Shown: positions 35,361 through 45,200 of the stretch, in pieces | Layout: every line of letters begins with the position of its first letter | Numbering within the stretch: the first letter of the stretch is position 1 | Assembly (NCBI GenBank): GCA_028819505.1 | Contig: JAPPLH010000053.1 | Coordinates: 89,234 to 153,233 of the forward strand | Reading direction: 5' to 3' | DNA from: Acidimicrobiaceae bacterium | GTDB taxonomy: Bacteria > Actinomycetota > Acidimicrobiia > Acidimicrobiales > Aldehydirespiratoraceae | Length of the DNA stretch: 64,000 bases | Notes under the pieces: generated by a model | The model's input: only the letters and a program-made list of their open reading frames with translations | Told to the model about the DNA's origin: nothing | Databases searched by the model: none | Position numbers and translations under genes: made by a program

Positions 35361-35747
35361 GTGCGGTCCCCGACACGGCGCCGGGCCAGAAGGCGTGTGA
35401 GGTCCGTGCCTGCGGACGCTGACCTCGACGCCGTGGCCGCTCGCGTCTCCTACCGCGGAAGCCCCGAGCACAAAGACATGATTACTTCGGCGGGAATGCC
35501 GCGTCCGCGTGGGGACGCTTCGATCTGCCCGCGCGAGTACAACGACATGGAACTGGCGACCGGTTGGCTACGGTCGGCCATCCGAGCCGGCTCGACCGGC
35601 GAACCGTGGGAGGGCGGCTTCCCGCGCTACGTCTGGCATCGGGAGTGGGACACCGTCTTCGAGGCCAGGCTCGTCAACCGCGGCAACGGCTCCTACAAGG
35701 GGTATCCCCTGAAGGACCGCGAGCGACCACCCCACTTGGCGGTTTGA
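35361..35747 (+). CDS. Small protein of unknown function paired with an ImmA-like gene
   Basis: About 128 residues if started at GTG 35361; GTG codons at 35397 and 35406 are alternatives, since the first dozen residues are only arginine-rich. The conserved-looking core is YRGSPEHKDM, then ASICPREYNDM, EPWEGGFPRYVWH, and EARLVNRGNGSYKGYPL. Similar short proteins occur next to ImmA/IrrE-family genes (from memory, no search run). It ends 2 bp before the ATG of the ImmA-like gene, so they form a pair inserted opposite to the DISARM strand. Confidence 0.6.
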   Translation: MRSPTRRRARRRVRSVPADADLDAVAARVSYRGSPEHKDMITSAGMPRPRGDASICPREYNDMELATGWLRSAIRAGSTGEPWEGGFPRYVWHREWDTVFEARLVNRGNGSYKGYPLKDRERPPHLAV

Positions 35748-35749
35748 CG

Positions 35750-37051
35750 ATGGCCGGCATCAGTTTCCAGATCGACTGGCAGGACGGTGACGGACTGAAG
35801 GGCACCGAGTTGGCTGCGACGTTCGCGTCGCTGAGGATCGATGTGCAGGGCGAGACGCTGACCCAGGTCTTCGATTCGTGGGCGCGGACCGTGCGGGACC
35901 ATTTGTTCGTACCGCTCTACCCCATCGCCGAATGGCTGGCCTCCAACTGGTGGTTCCTGTTGTTCGAGCACGAGAACGTCGTCAAGTGCGACGACCCGGC
36001 GTTCGCTTACAGACATTCGCTGGGCACCGCTGCCGACGGCTACGCGGTTCCCGACCTGACCGTAGTCGCGTCCGGCGCGCGGACACAGCTGAGATGGGCC
36101 CCTCAGCCGCAGCCATGGACCCGTGTCAAGTTCTTGAACTCGGGTTCCGCGATCGTGGATCGCGGGCAGTTCAGGCAGGATTGCGCGGACTTCGTCGACA
36201 CCGTGATTCGCAGGCTGCTGGCGCACGGCATCGGCTCGACGTTCCTGCAGGACGAGTGGACTGCCATACAGGCAGCGGACGACGAAGAGGCCAGCTTCTG
36301 CGAAATGTCGGCCGGGCTGGGCTGGGACCCCTACGACCTTGACGACGACTCGCGGGATAGGGTCATCTCGCTGTCGGAGCAGTTGGGGGATCTGAGCGAG
36401 GAAGCGGTCCCCGTAATCGATTCTGCCGACCCTTCGAAGGATTGCTCTGCGATTCTGGCCGCCATCCGGGCCGCCAAGCCGAACGTGCTCCTCACCGACG
36501 ACTCACTGCCTTCATTCATCCCCCACCAGTCCACCGCGGAACGGCCCTGGGAGGGTGGCTATCGACTCGCCCGGGAGGCGAGAAGCGAGTTCGGCCTCGA
36601 CGGCCTACCCATTCCCGACACCGAGTCGCTGGCGTCCGCACTCAACCAGAGTTTGGCAACGCTGAGGCGCGCGACGGAGCCGGTCGCAGCCCTGGACGGC
36701 CTGCAACTGGTCGACGGCGTGGTGACGCGGGGCGCCTCCGGGGGAATGTCGCTCGGCCTGAAGGCAAGGGGCGAGACCGGCATGCGGTTCTTGTTGTGCC
36801 GCGCGCTCTGCGAAGCGATCTCTTCGCACCAGGACTCGCTCGTGACCAGGGGCACGACCCAACGACAACAGCGCAACCGGGCATTCGCGGCCGAGTTCCT
36901 GGCGCCCGCCCGGAGCCTGAGGGAGCGCATCACGCATCCGATCGTGGACGCGGAGCAAGTCGACGACCTAGCCGAGGAGTTCGGCGTGTCCACCCAGGTC
37001 ATCCTCAACCAGATCGAGAACCACCGGATCGCCCAGTTCTCCGCCATTTGA
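35750..37051 (+). CDS. ImmA/IrrE-like protein with degenerate metallopeptidase site
   Basis: 433 residues. The C-terminal third follows the ImmA/IrrE (COG2856) plan: a hydrophobic helix, then QRNRAFAAEFLAPARSLRERI, which matches the usual AN-FAAELLMP segment, and a final helix-turn-helix-like VDDLAEEFGVSTQVILNQIENH. The catalytic HExxH should sit near residue 350, but the sequence reads RALCEA, so zinc-peptidase activity is probably lost. The N-terminal 250 residues are not recognised. Paired with the small gene just upstream. A sensor or toxin-antitoxin-like role is inferred from context. Confidence 0.65.
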   Translation: MAGISFQIDWQDGDGLKGTELAATFASLRIDVQGETLTQVFDSWARTVRDHLFVPLYPIAEWLASNWWFLLFEHENVVKCDDPAFAYRHSLGTAADGYAVPDLTVVASGARTQLRWAPQPQPWTRVKFLNSGSAIVDRGQFRQDCADFVDTVIRRLLAHGIGSTFLQDEWTAIQAADDEEASFCEMSAGLGWDPYDLDDDSRDRVISLSEQLGDLSEEAVPVIDSADPSKDCSAILAAIRAAKPNVLLTDDSLPSFIPHQSTAERPWEGGYRLAREARSEFGLDGLPIPDTESLASALNQSLATLRRATEPVAALDGLQLVDGVVTRGASGGMSLGLKARGETGMRFLLCRALCEAISSHQDSLVTRGTTQRQQRNRAFAAEFLAPARSLRERITHPIVDAEQVDDLAEEFGVSTQVILNQIENHRIAQFSAI

Positions 37052-37175
37052 GAGCGAGCGCATAGCCGCTGTGAACGAGATACGGCTGCCGCCCAACGTG
37101 GGAACCGTAGCTGGCACCCCCCATACACGCCAGCATGAAGACGCCGCCCCATCCGCCGCCGAGTGATCCCCCCGT

Positions 37176-37619
37176 CTAACGCCCGGCGGCCTCCGCAGCC
37201 TCCTCTATCCAGGCACCCATGTTCTTGTATCCGTCGTCCTTGTACCACAGATAGAACGAGTAGCCTTTCGGAATCTTGCCGCACCGCTCCGTAGTGTTGC
37301 CGTTCAAGTCCTTTATCTTGCTAATATCGATCCCTAGTAGTCCATTGCCCCGTTCTTCGCTCTGTTCGATTTCATACTTGACATACTTGCTAGAGCAAGT
37401 GCGAGATCCCACCAAGACAACCGTGACAGATGTATTGCGAAGCTGATCTCTGATCCACCTCTTGATCGCTGGTTCTCCACCCTTCTTGATTTCTTCGAAG
37501 TCTGCTGCATCAATGAAGCCGGCAGCATCCTTTCCCTGCGTTACCCAGCTATTCCGAACTACGTTAGCGCGAGATGCATCGTGGTCGTACTCGAAGCTGA
37601 AGAAGACTCTACGGGCCAT
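37176..37619 (-). CDS. TIR-like protein (DUF1863/MTH538 fold, ThsB-like)
   Basis: 147 residues. The N-terminus RRVFFSFEYDHDASRANVVR, then ADFEEIKKGGEPAIKRWI, VTVVLVGSRTCSSKYVKYEI and GLLGIDISKIKDLNGN are the ordered blocks of the TIR-like family to which the Thoeris sensor ThsB belongs. Glu83 in KYEIEQS corresponds to the family's catalytic Glu region. ThsB proteins make NAD-derived signals after phage infection. Start codon preceded by an excellent AGGAGGT (37634-37628). GC is near 50 percent, clearly below the neighbours. It follows a membrane-protein gene by 19 bp; no ThsA is nearby. Confidence 0.82.
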   Translation of the reverse strand: MARRVFFSFEYDHDASRANVVRNSWVTQGKDAAGFIDAADFEEIKKGGEPAIKRWIRDQLRNTSVTVVLVGSRTCSSKYVKYEIEQSEERGNGLLGIDISKIKDLNGNTTERCGKIPKGYSFYLWYKDDGYKNMGAWIEEAAEAAGR

Positions 37620-37638
37620 TCTGAATTACCTCCTCAGG

Positions 37639-38034
37639 TCAGATTAGGGTTGAAGCCAGGACGACAGCTACAAGGACCGCCAAGTAGAAGGAAAAGAGTG
37701 TTCTTGAGAAGAAGGAACTGTGCCACGTAAGCCTCCGGCCGGTGAAGGTGTCGGTCTGCATTGAGAAGTCGATCTCGTGTGGGTCCAGCACCCTCACATG
37801 GTCGTAGAGGGCCCGGTACAGGCGCTCCTGGCGCAGGAAGTAGGCGTCGAGTCCCCAGAACACCAGAGCGGGCACGAGCCCGATCAGCGCGGCCTCGCCA
37901 CTGCCCTCCCGTACTGTGAGCACCAAGATCGCGGAGACCAGCACGACGCTCCACTCCTTCAATCGGAACGAGTTGAAGGCCATGCGGTCGATCACGCCTT
38001 GGATCAACTCAAGGTGCTTCAACTTGGCTTCCAT
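37639..38034 (-). CDS. Three-helix membrane protein paired with the TIR-like gene
   Basis: 131 residues from ATG at 38034, which has AGGAGG 8 nt upstream. An ATG at 38070 overlapping the drmMI stop (TGATG) is an alternative giving 12 more residues. Helices: about 27-41, 47-67 and 110-131. Between helices 2 and 3 is a charged cytoplasmic segment (RQERLYRALYDHVRVLDPHEIDF). The layout recalls small membrane effectors of nucleotide-signal defence systems (SLATT-like proteins). With a TIR-like gene 19 bp downstream, a sensor-effector pair is inferred; no homology was tested. Confidence 0.7.
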   Translation of the reverse strand: MEAKLKHLELIQGVIDRMAFNSFRLKEWSVVLVSAILVLTVREGSGEAALIGLVPALVFWGLDAYFLRQERLYRALYDHVRVLDPHEIDFSMQTDTFTGRRLTWHSSFFSRTLFSFYLAVLVAVVLASTLI

Positions 38035-38069
38035 GGTGCCATCCTCCTGATGGTCCTCGGCTTGCGTCA

Positions 38070-41000
38070 TCACTGGCTACCAGAAATCGAGTCCGCCTCG
38101 AAGAGGGTGGCGGTCCCTGTACCCGGCCTTGACCGGCGTGCCTGCCCACGGCGGTCTCCCTTGCCCTTCTTGCCGCGCGTCAGGCGGGCCCGGGCCTCCT
38201 CTGCAGCTCGCTCAGCGTTGAGTTCCAGCAGTCGGGCGAGCACCTCGTCGCGGACGTCGTCGGGCCAGCGGTAGCGGTACGGCTTCTTCTTGTTGCCCCA
38301 AGTCGCCTCGTCGATCTCGTAGTCGAGCAGAAACTCGCAGTCGGTCGGGATGTCGTCCCAGCCGTAGGCGTCCAAGACGGCTCTGTCCATTGCAGCGTGC
38401 AGGCGGCGCAGGTCCAAGATGTCGGAGTCTTCCTCGTACGGGTCGTGGAACCGGTTGTAGGTCTTGGTCATCCCCGCATCGTTCCGCACCATCAGCGCCG
38501 CACGAAACTCGTAGTACTCCTGGCCGACCACTTCCAAGTCAGATCTTGTCTCCCAGTCCTGTGGAAACGGAAACGTCTCAAAGCAGTCCGAAGGTGTATA
38601 TCGAAGTCGTTCCTCCAGTGATGAAGCGAAGAAGATCGCCCATATCTCATGAGGGCGCGACTGCAGCGTACAGAAGGCAGCATATGTGTCGAGCGGATAG
38701 ACATTCAATGTATGGCCGTAGACCATCTTGGAATGCAGGAAGGCAAACTGCACACGTTGACTAACCTGCGAGTTGGCAAGAACACGCTCACGGTCGTCAA
38801 TTGCGTCCTTCAACAGCGGTCTATCGTTGGCATAATTCCACCAGCGTGACTTATGGCTACGATCAATCGGCGAATTCCCGAGCGACTCTCGATATGGCTT
38901 TACATTTTGCTCAACTATCTTGAGCAGTTCCGGCCAGTCTTCGGCAACGCTTGCCGGGTAGTCAGTCGGGACGACTCCCGCACGTAGCCATGCCCGTCGG
39001 TTCGTATCATCTGCGACCGTCCAATTTAGTTCTAGGGGAGCACGGCGCAGCGGATAGTTCCAGAAGTTTATCGCATAGCGATGGTGCGAATGAGTTGGAT
39101 GAGAATTTAACTCCTCGCCACCGATATATGGAAATAGCACCTCGCGATTCCGAGCATCTTCTGAGAGCAACCGATCCATCTCAGAGAGAGGGCTCGTAAC
39201 ATCACTATGTCCGCTATCGTCGAATGTGAATCCCATACCTCGCAGGAAGCTACCAACGAAACTCTTGCCCCCATTCGCTTCTAGTCGAACTGGATCATCA
39301 TTGGTTCCTCTGTGAAACAGAAAGGCTGTGATCTTTGTGACTTCATCGTCATCAAGACGAGGTTGTCTGGAGCATCGACCCCGGCTGACATGGACTACAC
39401 TCACGACCACAGCAGCCGATCCGGGCCACTTGACGCGTCGTCGAGCATCATATATTTCACCACTGTTCGTGCAGATCCAGAGTAAGCCTCCTGCTCGTGT
39501 ATCGCCCTGCGCTATTGTGTTTGTGGCGATCAACCCCGAAGTTCCGCCGATACGGATCAGATCGAAGGAGCGCCTAAAGAAATGGGCGACCAGATCAGAG
39601 TTTCGATTGGCTCCTTGGTGGAGCATGGAGAACCAATCGCGGCACTCTGAACCGAGTACTGTACTGATTCGCTTGCCGCCGAGGAAAGGTGGGTTGCCGA
39701 CTATGGTGTCGAAGCCGGGGTTGTCTCGGTCGAAGACTTCGGGGAATTCGATTTGCCAGTGGAAGGGGGCCAGTGGTGTATCGGCGTTGCGCAGATCGCC
39801 CAGCCATGGGCGGTATGTGTCTGCTTCACCGTCGATGACCTTGGCGGCGAACTCCTTTCGTCGGGCTTCGCGCTCCTTGGGCTTGGGCTTGTCGAAGAAG
39901 GCGGCGACCACGAGATCGCCGAGTAGGCGGACGGCTGCTGTCTCAGATTGGGCTTCGTCCCACAACTCTCGCAACTCGCCGTCGGACACGGAGTCGTCGG
40001 CCTCGCGGATGAGCTGGCGCAACCCGGCCGCCTTGTCCAAGTGGGCGCGTCCTCTCAGGGCTTCGAAGCCTTCCTCGAAGTGTGAGGCATCGCCCTTCCA
40101 GTGGAAGGCCTGAAGCTGCGGGATCGACAGGCCTACCAACGAGTCGCCGTGGCGCAGAACATGGTCGAGGAAGGTCAGCGGGTGCTCCTTGGCGAGGGTG
40201 GTTAGCCACAGCGACAGCTTGGCTAGATCCACCGCTTTGGGGTTGCGATCAACCCCGTACAGGCAGCGCTGAGCGACCTGACGGCGAGCGAAGATCACCT
40301 CGTCCTCGTCGGAGGGGATTCCTGGCGCTTCGCCGTGGGCCCGCCAGGACTCGATTAGGGCGTCTGCGAGCTGGCGGCACGCCTCCACGAGGAACGCGCC
40401 TGATCCCATGGCCGGGTCGCACACCTTGAGGTCGAGGATCTGCTCGGGGCGCAGCGGGCCGTCGGCTTCCTGCTGCAGGCGGTCGAAGATGGGCTCCAGC
40501 GCGATCCGCACGATCGGCTCGGTCAGCTCCCGCGGGGTGTAGTGCGAGCCTGAGCGACGACGCTCCTCGCTGGGCTGCAGCACCATGGAACCCGCTGGCA
40601 CAAGATCAGGTGTGGCGTTCTTGTCGATGACAGAATCTAAGGCGGCGTGCAGCGCATCGATCGTGCCGCCGGCCTGGAGGTCGACCTGCTGGACGGCCTT
40701 GCTGACGTTAGTCGTGAGCTTGCGGTCAGTGCGGTCCCGGAGCCACTTCGCCCGTTTGGTCGGGGCCTCGGCCAGAAGTTCCTCGACGTTGATCGTGGCT
40801 GGGGCGCCGTGCCTTTTGGCGGCCTTGATGGCGATGCTCTGCCCGGCGGCGGTCTCGAGCCGGAAGCCCATCATGGTCTCGTAGACCGAGCCGATGTGCT
40901 CCACATCCAGGGCCCGATAGGAGATCCGCTCGGCATCGAGCACGATCAGCTTCTCGAGCACTCGGTGAATGGTGCCGTCGGACACAAGGGGCGGATCGAT

Positions 41001-42245
41001 GCGCTCCTCCACCTGACGCACATCTCCTCGCAGCCCGCCTCGGCCCTCCAGGAACGGGTAGCGGTCGGGGTGGAACAGGTCGCCGTGCCGGGCCGAGAGA
41101 CTCATGTCCGGGCCTCGGGCGCCGTCGTGGACCATGCGCCACAGCGCGAGCAGCTGCGCGTAGGCGCCGTAGCGCTGATCCATGGTGTCGGGATGCACAG
41201 CGGCGTCCTCGCGCAGCCTCTCGTAGAGGCCCGACACCGAGTAGGCGCCGAGGAACACCTCGCTCTGGGGGAGCATGTCACGCTCCTCGGCGTAGAGCAG
41301 GAACACGAGGCGCAGCACCACGGTGAGCAGGCCCCGGTAGATCTCGTCGGGCTCGTCGACGAGCTGGTGGCCTAGAAGCTCGCCCCGCGAGGCGTCGTGG
41401 GCGGCCTGGAAGCCGCGCAGCAACTCGTAGAGGGCGTGCAGCACCTGCTCCGCGAGGCGTTCGCTGACCTCGTTCTGGAACTTGCGACTGTCGCTCAGCA
41501 GCGCGGCGAGGCGCTTGTCGGCGGGCATCGCTAGCAGCCGGGTCTCGCCGAGCAGCTCGCGCATGGCCGCGCAGATCGGCCGGCCCGCGGTCTGGAGCAT
41601 GTCCGCGACCCGGAAGTCGAGCCAGCCCGAGTTCTCGCCCGGCGGAGCGGACACGAGCCGCAGGGCGGTTCTGTTGAAGATCAGCCCGGCCGGGGCGCGG
41701 GTGTGGCGCAGCAGGCGCTCCATGCGGCCGTGGGCTGACATCTCCAAGCCGCCGACGGTCGCGCCGTCGAAGCTCTCGCCGGTGTCGATGACGCTCACGA
41801 GCAGCTGCCACGGCGACGGCTCGTCCTTGTCGCCTTCTGCCTCGGTCGCTTCGAGCACCGGCTCCGGCGGCGGGCTCCTCAGCGGCTCGGCGCGGACCGC
41901 GAAGTCAGGCCGGAAGGTGCCCCCGCCCTCCGGCAGCTGCACCGCCAGTTGGTCCGGGGTCGGAGCGTCCGATGTGCCTGCGTATCCCTTCGGAGAGAAG
42001 CTCCAGCCCAGAACCGACTCGGCGAAGGCACGGAAGTCCACAAGACGCGGCCCGGATGCCGCCGGACCGTGATCGACACCGTCGTCTTGAACGCACTCGC
42101 GCAGCAGGCGCTGTCCCTCGGCGTCTCGACGGTTCAGGATCACGCCGGCTCGCACCAGCGCAGGCGCCGACACCACCAAGCCGGTAGGGCGAACGAAGCC
42201 GACCCACTCCAAGTGCGCGGCTACCTGGGGGTCGAGCTTGGCCAT
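38070..42245 (-). CDS. drmMI: DISARM class 1 adenine methyltransferase DrmMI
   Basis: 1391 residues from ATG 42245, overlapping the drmD stop (TGATG). Methylase motif I is VCDPAMGSGAFLVEAC near residue 611 and the catalytic NPPF is in DTIVGNPPFLGGKRI near 851, the gamma-class N6-adenine order also seen in PglX/type IIG enzymes. The N-terminal 550 residues lack a clear PD-ExK nuclease. DrmMI marks host DNA so DISARM spares it. From about residue 855 to 1228 (39680-38560) codon use shifts to lower GC, about 50 percent in places, which coincides with the target-recognition region. This suggests exchange of the specificity domain. Confidence 0.93.
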   Translation of the reverse strand: MAKLDPQVAAHLEWVGFVRPTGLVVSAPALVRAGVILNRRDAEGQRLLRECVQDDGVDHGPAASGPRLVDFRAFAESVLGWSFSPKGYAGTSDAPTPDQLAVQLPEGGGTFRPDFAVRAEPLRSPPPEPVLEATEAEGDKDEPSPWQLLVSVIDTGESFDGATVGGLEMSAHGRMERLLRHTRAPAGLIFNRTALRLVSAPPGENSGWLDFRVADMLQTAGRPICAAMRELLGETRLLAMPADKRLAALLSDSRKFQNEVSERLAEQVLHALYELLRGFQAAHDASRGELLGHQLVDEPDEIYRGLLTVVLRLVFLLYAEERDMLPQSEVFLGAYSVSGLYERLREDAAVHPDTMDQRYGAYAQLLALWRMVHDGARGPDMSLSARHGDLFHPDRYPFLEGRGGLRGDVRQVEERIDPPLVSDGTIHRVLEKLIVLDAERISYRALDVEHIGSVYETMMGFRLETAAGQSIAIKAAKRHGAPATINVEELLAEAPTKRAKWLRDRTDRKLTTNVSKAVQQVDLQAGGTIDALHAALDSVIDKNATPDLVPAGSMVLQPSEERRRSGSHYTPRELTEPIVRIALEPIFDRLQQEADGPLRPEQILDLKVCDPAMGSGAFLVEACRQLADALIESWRAHGEAPGIPSDEDEVIFARRQVAQRCLYGVDRNPKAVDLAKLSLWLTTLAKEHPLTFLDHVLRHGDSLVGLSIPQLQAFHWKGDASHFEEGFEALRGRAHLDKAAGLRQLIREADDSVSDGELRELWDEAQSETAAVRLLGDLVVAAFFDKPKPKEREARRKEFAAKVIDGEADTYRPWLGDLRNADTPLAPFHWQIEFPEVFDRDNPGFDTIVGNPPFLGGKRISTVLGSECRDWFSMLHQGANRNSDLVAHFFRRSFDLIRIGGTSGLIATNTIAQGDTRAGGLLWICTNSGEIYDARRRVKWPGSAAVVVSVVHVSRGRCSRQPRLDDDEVTKITAFLFHRGTNDDPVRLEANGGKSFVGSFLRGMGFTFDDSGHSDVTSPLSEMDRLLSEDARNREVLFPYIGGEELNSHPTHSHHRYAINFWNYPLRRAPLELNWTVADDTNRRAWLRAGVVPTDYPASVAEDWPELLKIVEQNVKPYRESLGNSPIDRSHKSRWWNYANDRPLLKDAIDDRERVLANSQVSQRVQFAFLHSKMVYGHTLNVYPLDTYAAFCTLQSRPHEIWAIFFASSLEERLRYTPSDCFETFPFPQDWETRSDLEVVGQEYYEFRAALMVRNDAGMTKTYNRFHDPYEEDSDILDLRRLHAAMDRAVLDAYGWDDIPTDCEFLLDYEIDEATWGNKKKPYRYRWPDDVRDEVLARLLELNAERAAEEARARLTRGKKGKGDRRGQARRSRPGTGTATLFEADSISGSQ

Positions 42246-45200
42246 CAGTTCGACTCCGGCCACAGATAGACCAGCCCGACCGGCTCCACCCGCTGCACCT
42301 TCACCTCGTAGAACTCCCGCACCCGGGCAGGCTCTCGTTCCAGGTCCCGCTCGAACTGGTCGAGGCGTATGCGCCAGTGCTTCATGTTGGCGTCGAGTTG
42401 CCTGGTGTCCTCGCGCAGTTGGCGGGCATCGGGGCCCTGGAAGTCCAGCAGCAGCTGCGTGTAGTCGCGCTCGTGGCGGGCGAGCTCGGCCTCGACCTGG
42501 TCGCGGTGGCGATCCAGCGTGTCGCGCAAAGCACGCTCCTCGCGCTCGCCTCGCTGGGCCAGCATCTGCTTCGCGGCCGCGGCGTGCTCGGCGGCTCGAG
42601 GCTCGAGCTGCGGCCGCAAGTCCTCGATGTCTTGGGCAGCGGCCGCCATCAGGCGCTGCTGGACGACCTCGTTCGGAACCCGGCCACTGTCATTCAGCGA
42701 CTCCTCCAGCAGGTCCATCGTGTGTGTCTCGGCATCACGCGCGTATGCCTTCAAGGGCTCGCTGCGGGCGACCGGATCGCGCCAGCGGGCCGCCACCGGC
42801 ACGATCTCCTCGTGCAGCCGCTCGGCGCCGCGGCCGTACAGCGACAGGCGTCCCAACAGGATCACACGGGGGATCGAGTCCCGCGACTGGGCCAGACAGG
42901 CCCGCGACAGGTCGTGGTAGACGAACCCCTGAGCCCGGAAACGGGACAGCAGCCGCTGGGCCACCCGCTGCTCCAGGTGCAGATGCACGGTCTCCTCGTC
43001 GAGCCGTCCGGCGTCGGTGAACACCACCGGACGGATGGGAGCGTCGCGCCGCCAACGGGTGAGCTTCTGGTCGAGCTTGCGCGGCACCCGCAGCGAGTCC
43101 AGCGTCGAAGTCCAACTCGGGTCGGTAGCGGAACGCTGCTCCAACGGCGGGAACGCCCACATCGGGCGGCCCTCATCGTCGGTTCCGGCGACCAGCGTCG
43201 GCGCGCCCAGCAGCTCCAGCGAGCAGTCGATGGCGTCGCGGAACGGTACAGGCGAGAAGCCCGCCCACTTGCGGGATCGGTCCAGAAGGTTCTGGCACAC
43301 CTCGATCTGCGATTCCAGACTCTGGGCCCGCTCGCGAGCCTCCTCGAGTTCCTCCTCGGTGGCCCTCCGTCTGTCGTCATCCAGCGACTCGGCCTCTATC
43401 TCGTTCCTGAGGGCGTCGGCGTCACGGTGGCGGATTCCCTCCGACAGCATCCGGCGCTCGACGGAGTCGTCGATCACTTGCGACAGGCTGCCCAGCTCCC
43501 GCTTGATGGTCTCCGTCTTGGTGACCAGGACCTCCAGCACCCGGTCCTCGGTCCGTTGGGGCAGAACGAAGTAGTGGCAGTTGACCTGGGCTGCGGGCTG
43601 CAGCTTGCGGTCGATGCGGCCGTTGCGCTGCTCGATGCGGCCCGGGTTCCACGGCAGGTCGAAGTGGAACAGGTCCGAGCAGTGCGCCTGGAGGTTCAGT
43701 CCCTCACGGGCCGCGTCGGTGGCGATGAGGATGCGCAGCGGATCGGTGGCCGGGTCGGCATTGAAGCGGCGCTGCACCTCGCGCCGACGGGGCCTGCTGG
43801 TGAGGCCGTCGATGATGTCGATGCGCTCCTCGGCCTGGTCGGTGTCCTCGATCGCCTGCTCCAGGATCGACTTGAGGTAGCGCTTGGTGCCCTCGCGGTT
43901 CTCGGTGAAGATCAGCACCCGGCGCTCGGTCCACGTCGGCGGCGACCCGGTTGCGGGCTGGCCGAAGGCGGGCAGCCCCGGGCATTGGTGCTGTCTGATC
44001 CAGTCGATGAGACGGAGCGTCTTGGCGTCGGGGAGATGGCGGGCATCCTCTGCGATCTTCTCCATGCGGTCGAGGAGGCGCTGCTCGTGGGCCCACGCGG
44101 CCGCTGCGGGGTCAGCAGCCGGCTGGGAGGCGGCGTCGATCTGCGCGATCTGCGCCTCCTCGTCGGCTTCCGCCTCGTCGGAGGTCCACCCGGCGCGCTC
44201 ATCGTCGGCGTCGGCCGGCTTGAGGAAGTCGGGTGCCTGCTCGTCGTCGGGGTACAGCGCCGGATGCGGGTCGCTCTCGGGCTCATGAGCCCTGTCCCAA
44301 TGGCGTTGCACCGTCTCACGATGCTTCGTGAGAGTGCGTGCGAACGCCTCGATCGACGACAGGAGCCGCTGCTGAAGGCCGACCACCATGAGCCCGGCCG
44401 CGAAGCGGACCCTGGCGGACTCCGACGAGTAGCGCTGGTCGCGGGCGGTTCGATACTCGTCGAGCAGCCTCGAAAGGGCGAGCTCCGGAGCGTCCTCGGG
44501 CAGCCCGTCGATCTCGACCCGCACGACGTTGCGCTCCGGGAACCCGCCGCGGATCGAGCGGAGGTCCTCCTTGATGCGGCGCACCATTACTGGCTCGAGG
44601 TCGGTCCTGGCCCGCACCTTCACGCCTCGGGTGAACCGGTACGGGTCGAGCAACTCCAACAGCGTCGAGAAGCTGTTGGAGTGGCCGTTGTGGGGGGTGG
44701 CCGACAGGAACAGGCGATGCTCGAACCGGTGGGCCAGATCACGCACCGCCCTGGTGATCTTGGTCTCGATGCCGTAGCGGCCCCCTGACGACGGGGCCGC
44801 GTGGTGCGCCTCGTCGAGGATCAGCAGGCTGCCGGGCCGGGCCTCACCAAGCCACTCGCGCATCGGGTCGGTGTAGGCCGGGTCGATCAGCAGGTTGTGC
44901 GACACCAGGAACCGGCTGTGAGTGCGCCACGGATTGACCCCGAAGCCTCGCTCGCGGCGCATCCGCGACACGTAGGCGCGGTCGAGGACCTCGAACACGA
45001 GCCCGAAGCGCTCCTCCATCTCGCCCCGCCACTGCTCCAGCATCGACGGCGGAGCGGCCACCACGATCGACTTGGCCTTGCGGCGCAGCAGCAACTCGCG
45101 GGCGATCAGACCGGCCTCGATCGTCTTGCCCAGGCCGGTGTCGTCGGCGATGAGCAGGTTGACCCGCGGCAGCGCCAGCGCCTTGCGCAGCGGCTCCATC

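Noticed and set aside
37639..38034. ThsA effector of classical Thoeris
   Set aside because: No sirtuin, SLOG or macro domain is present; the protein is essentially three membrane helices and a short charged loop.
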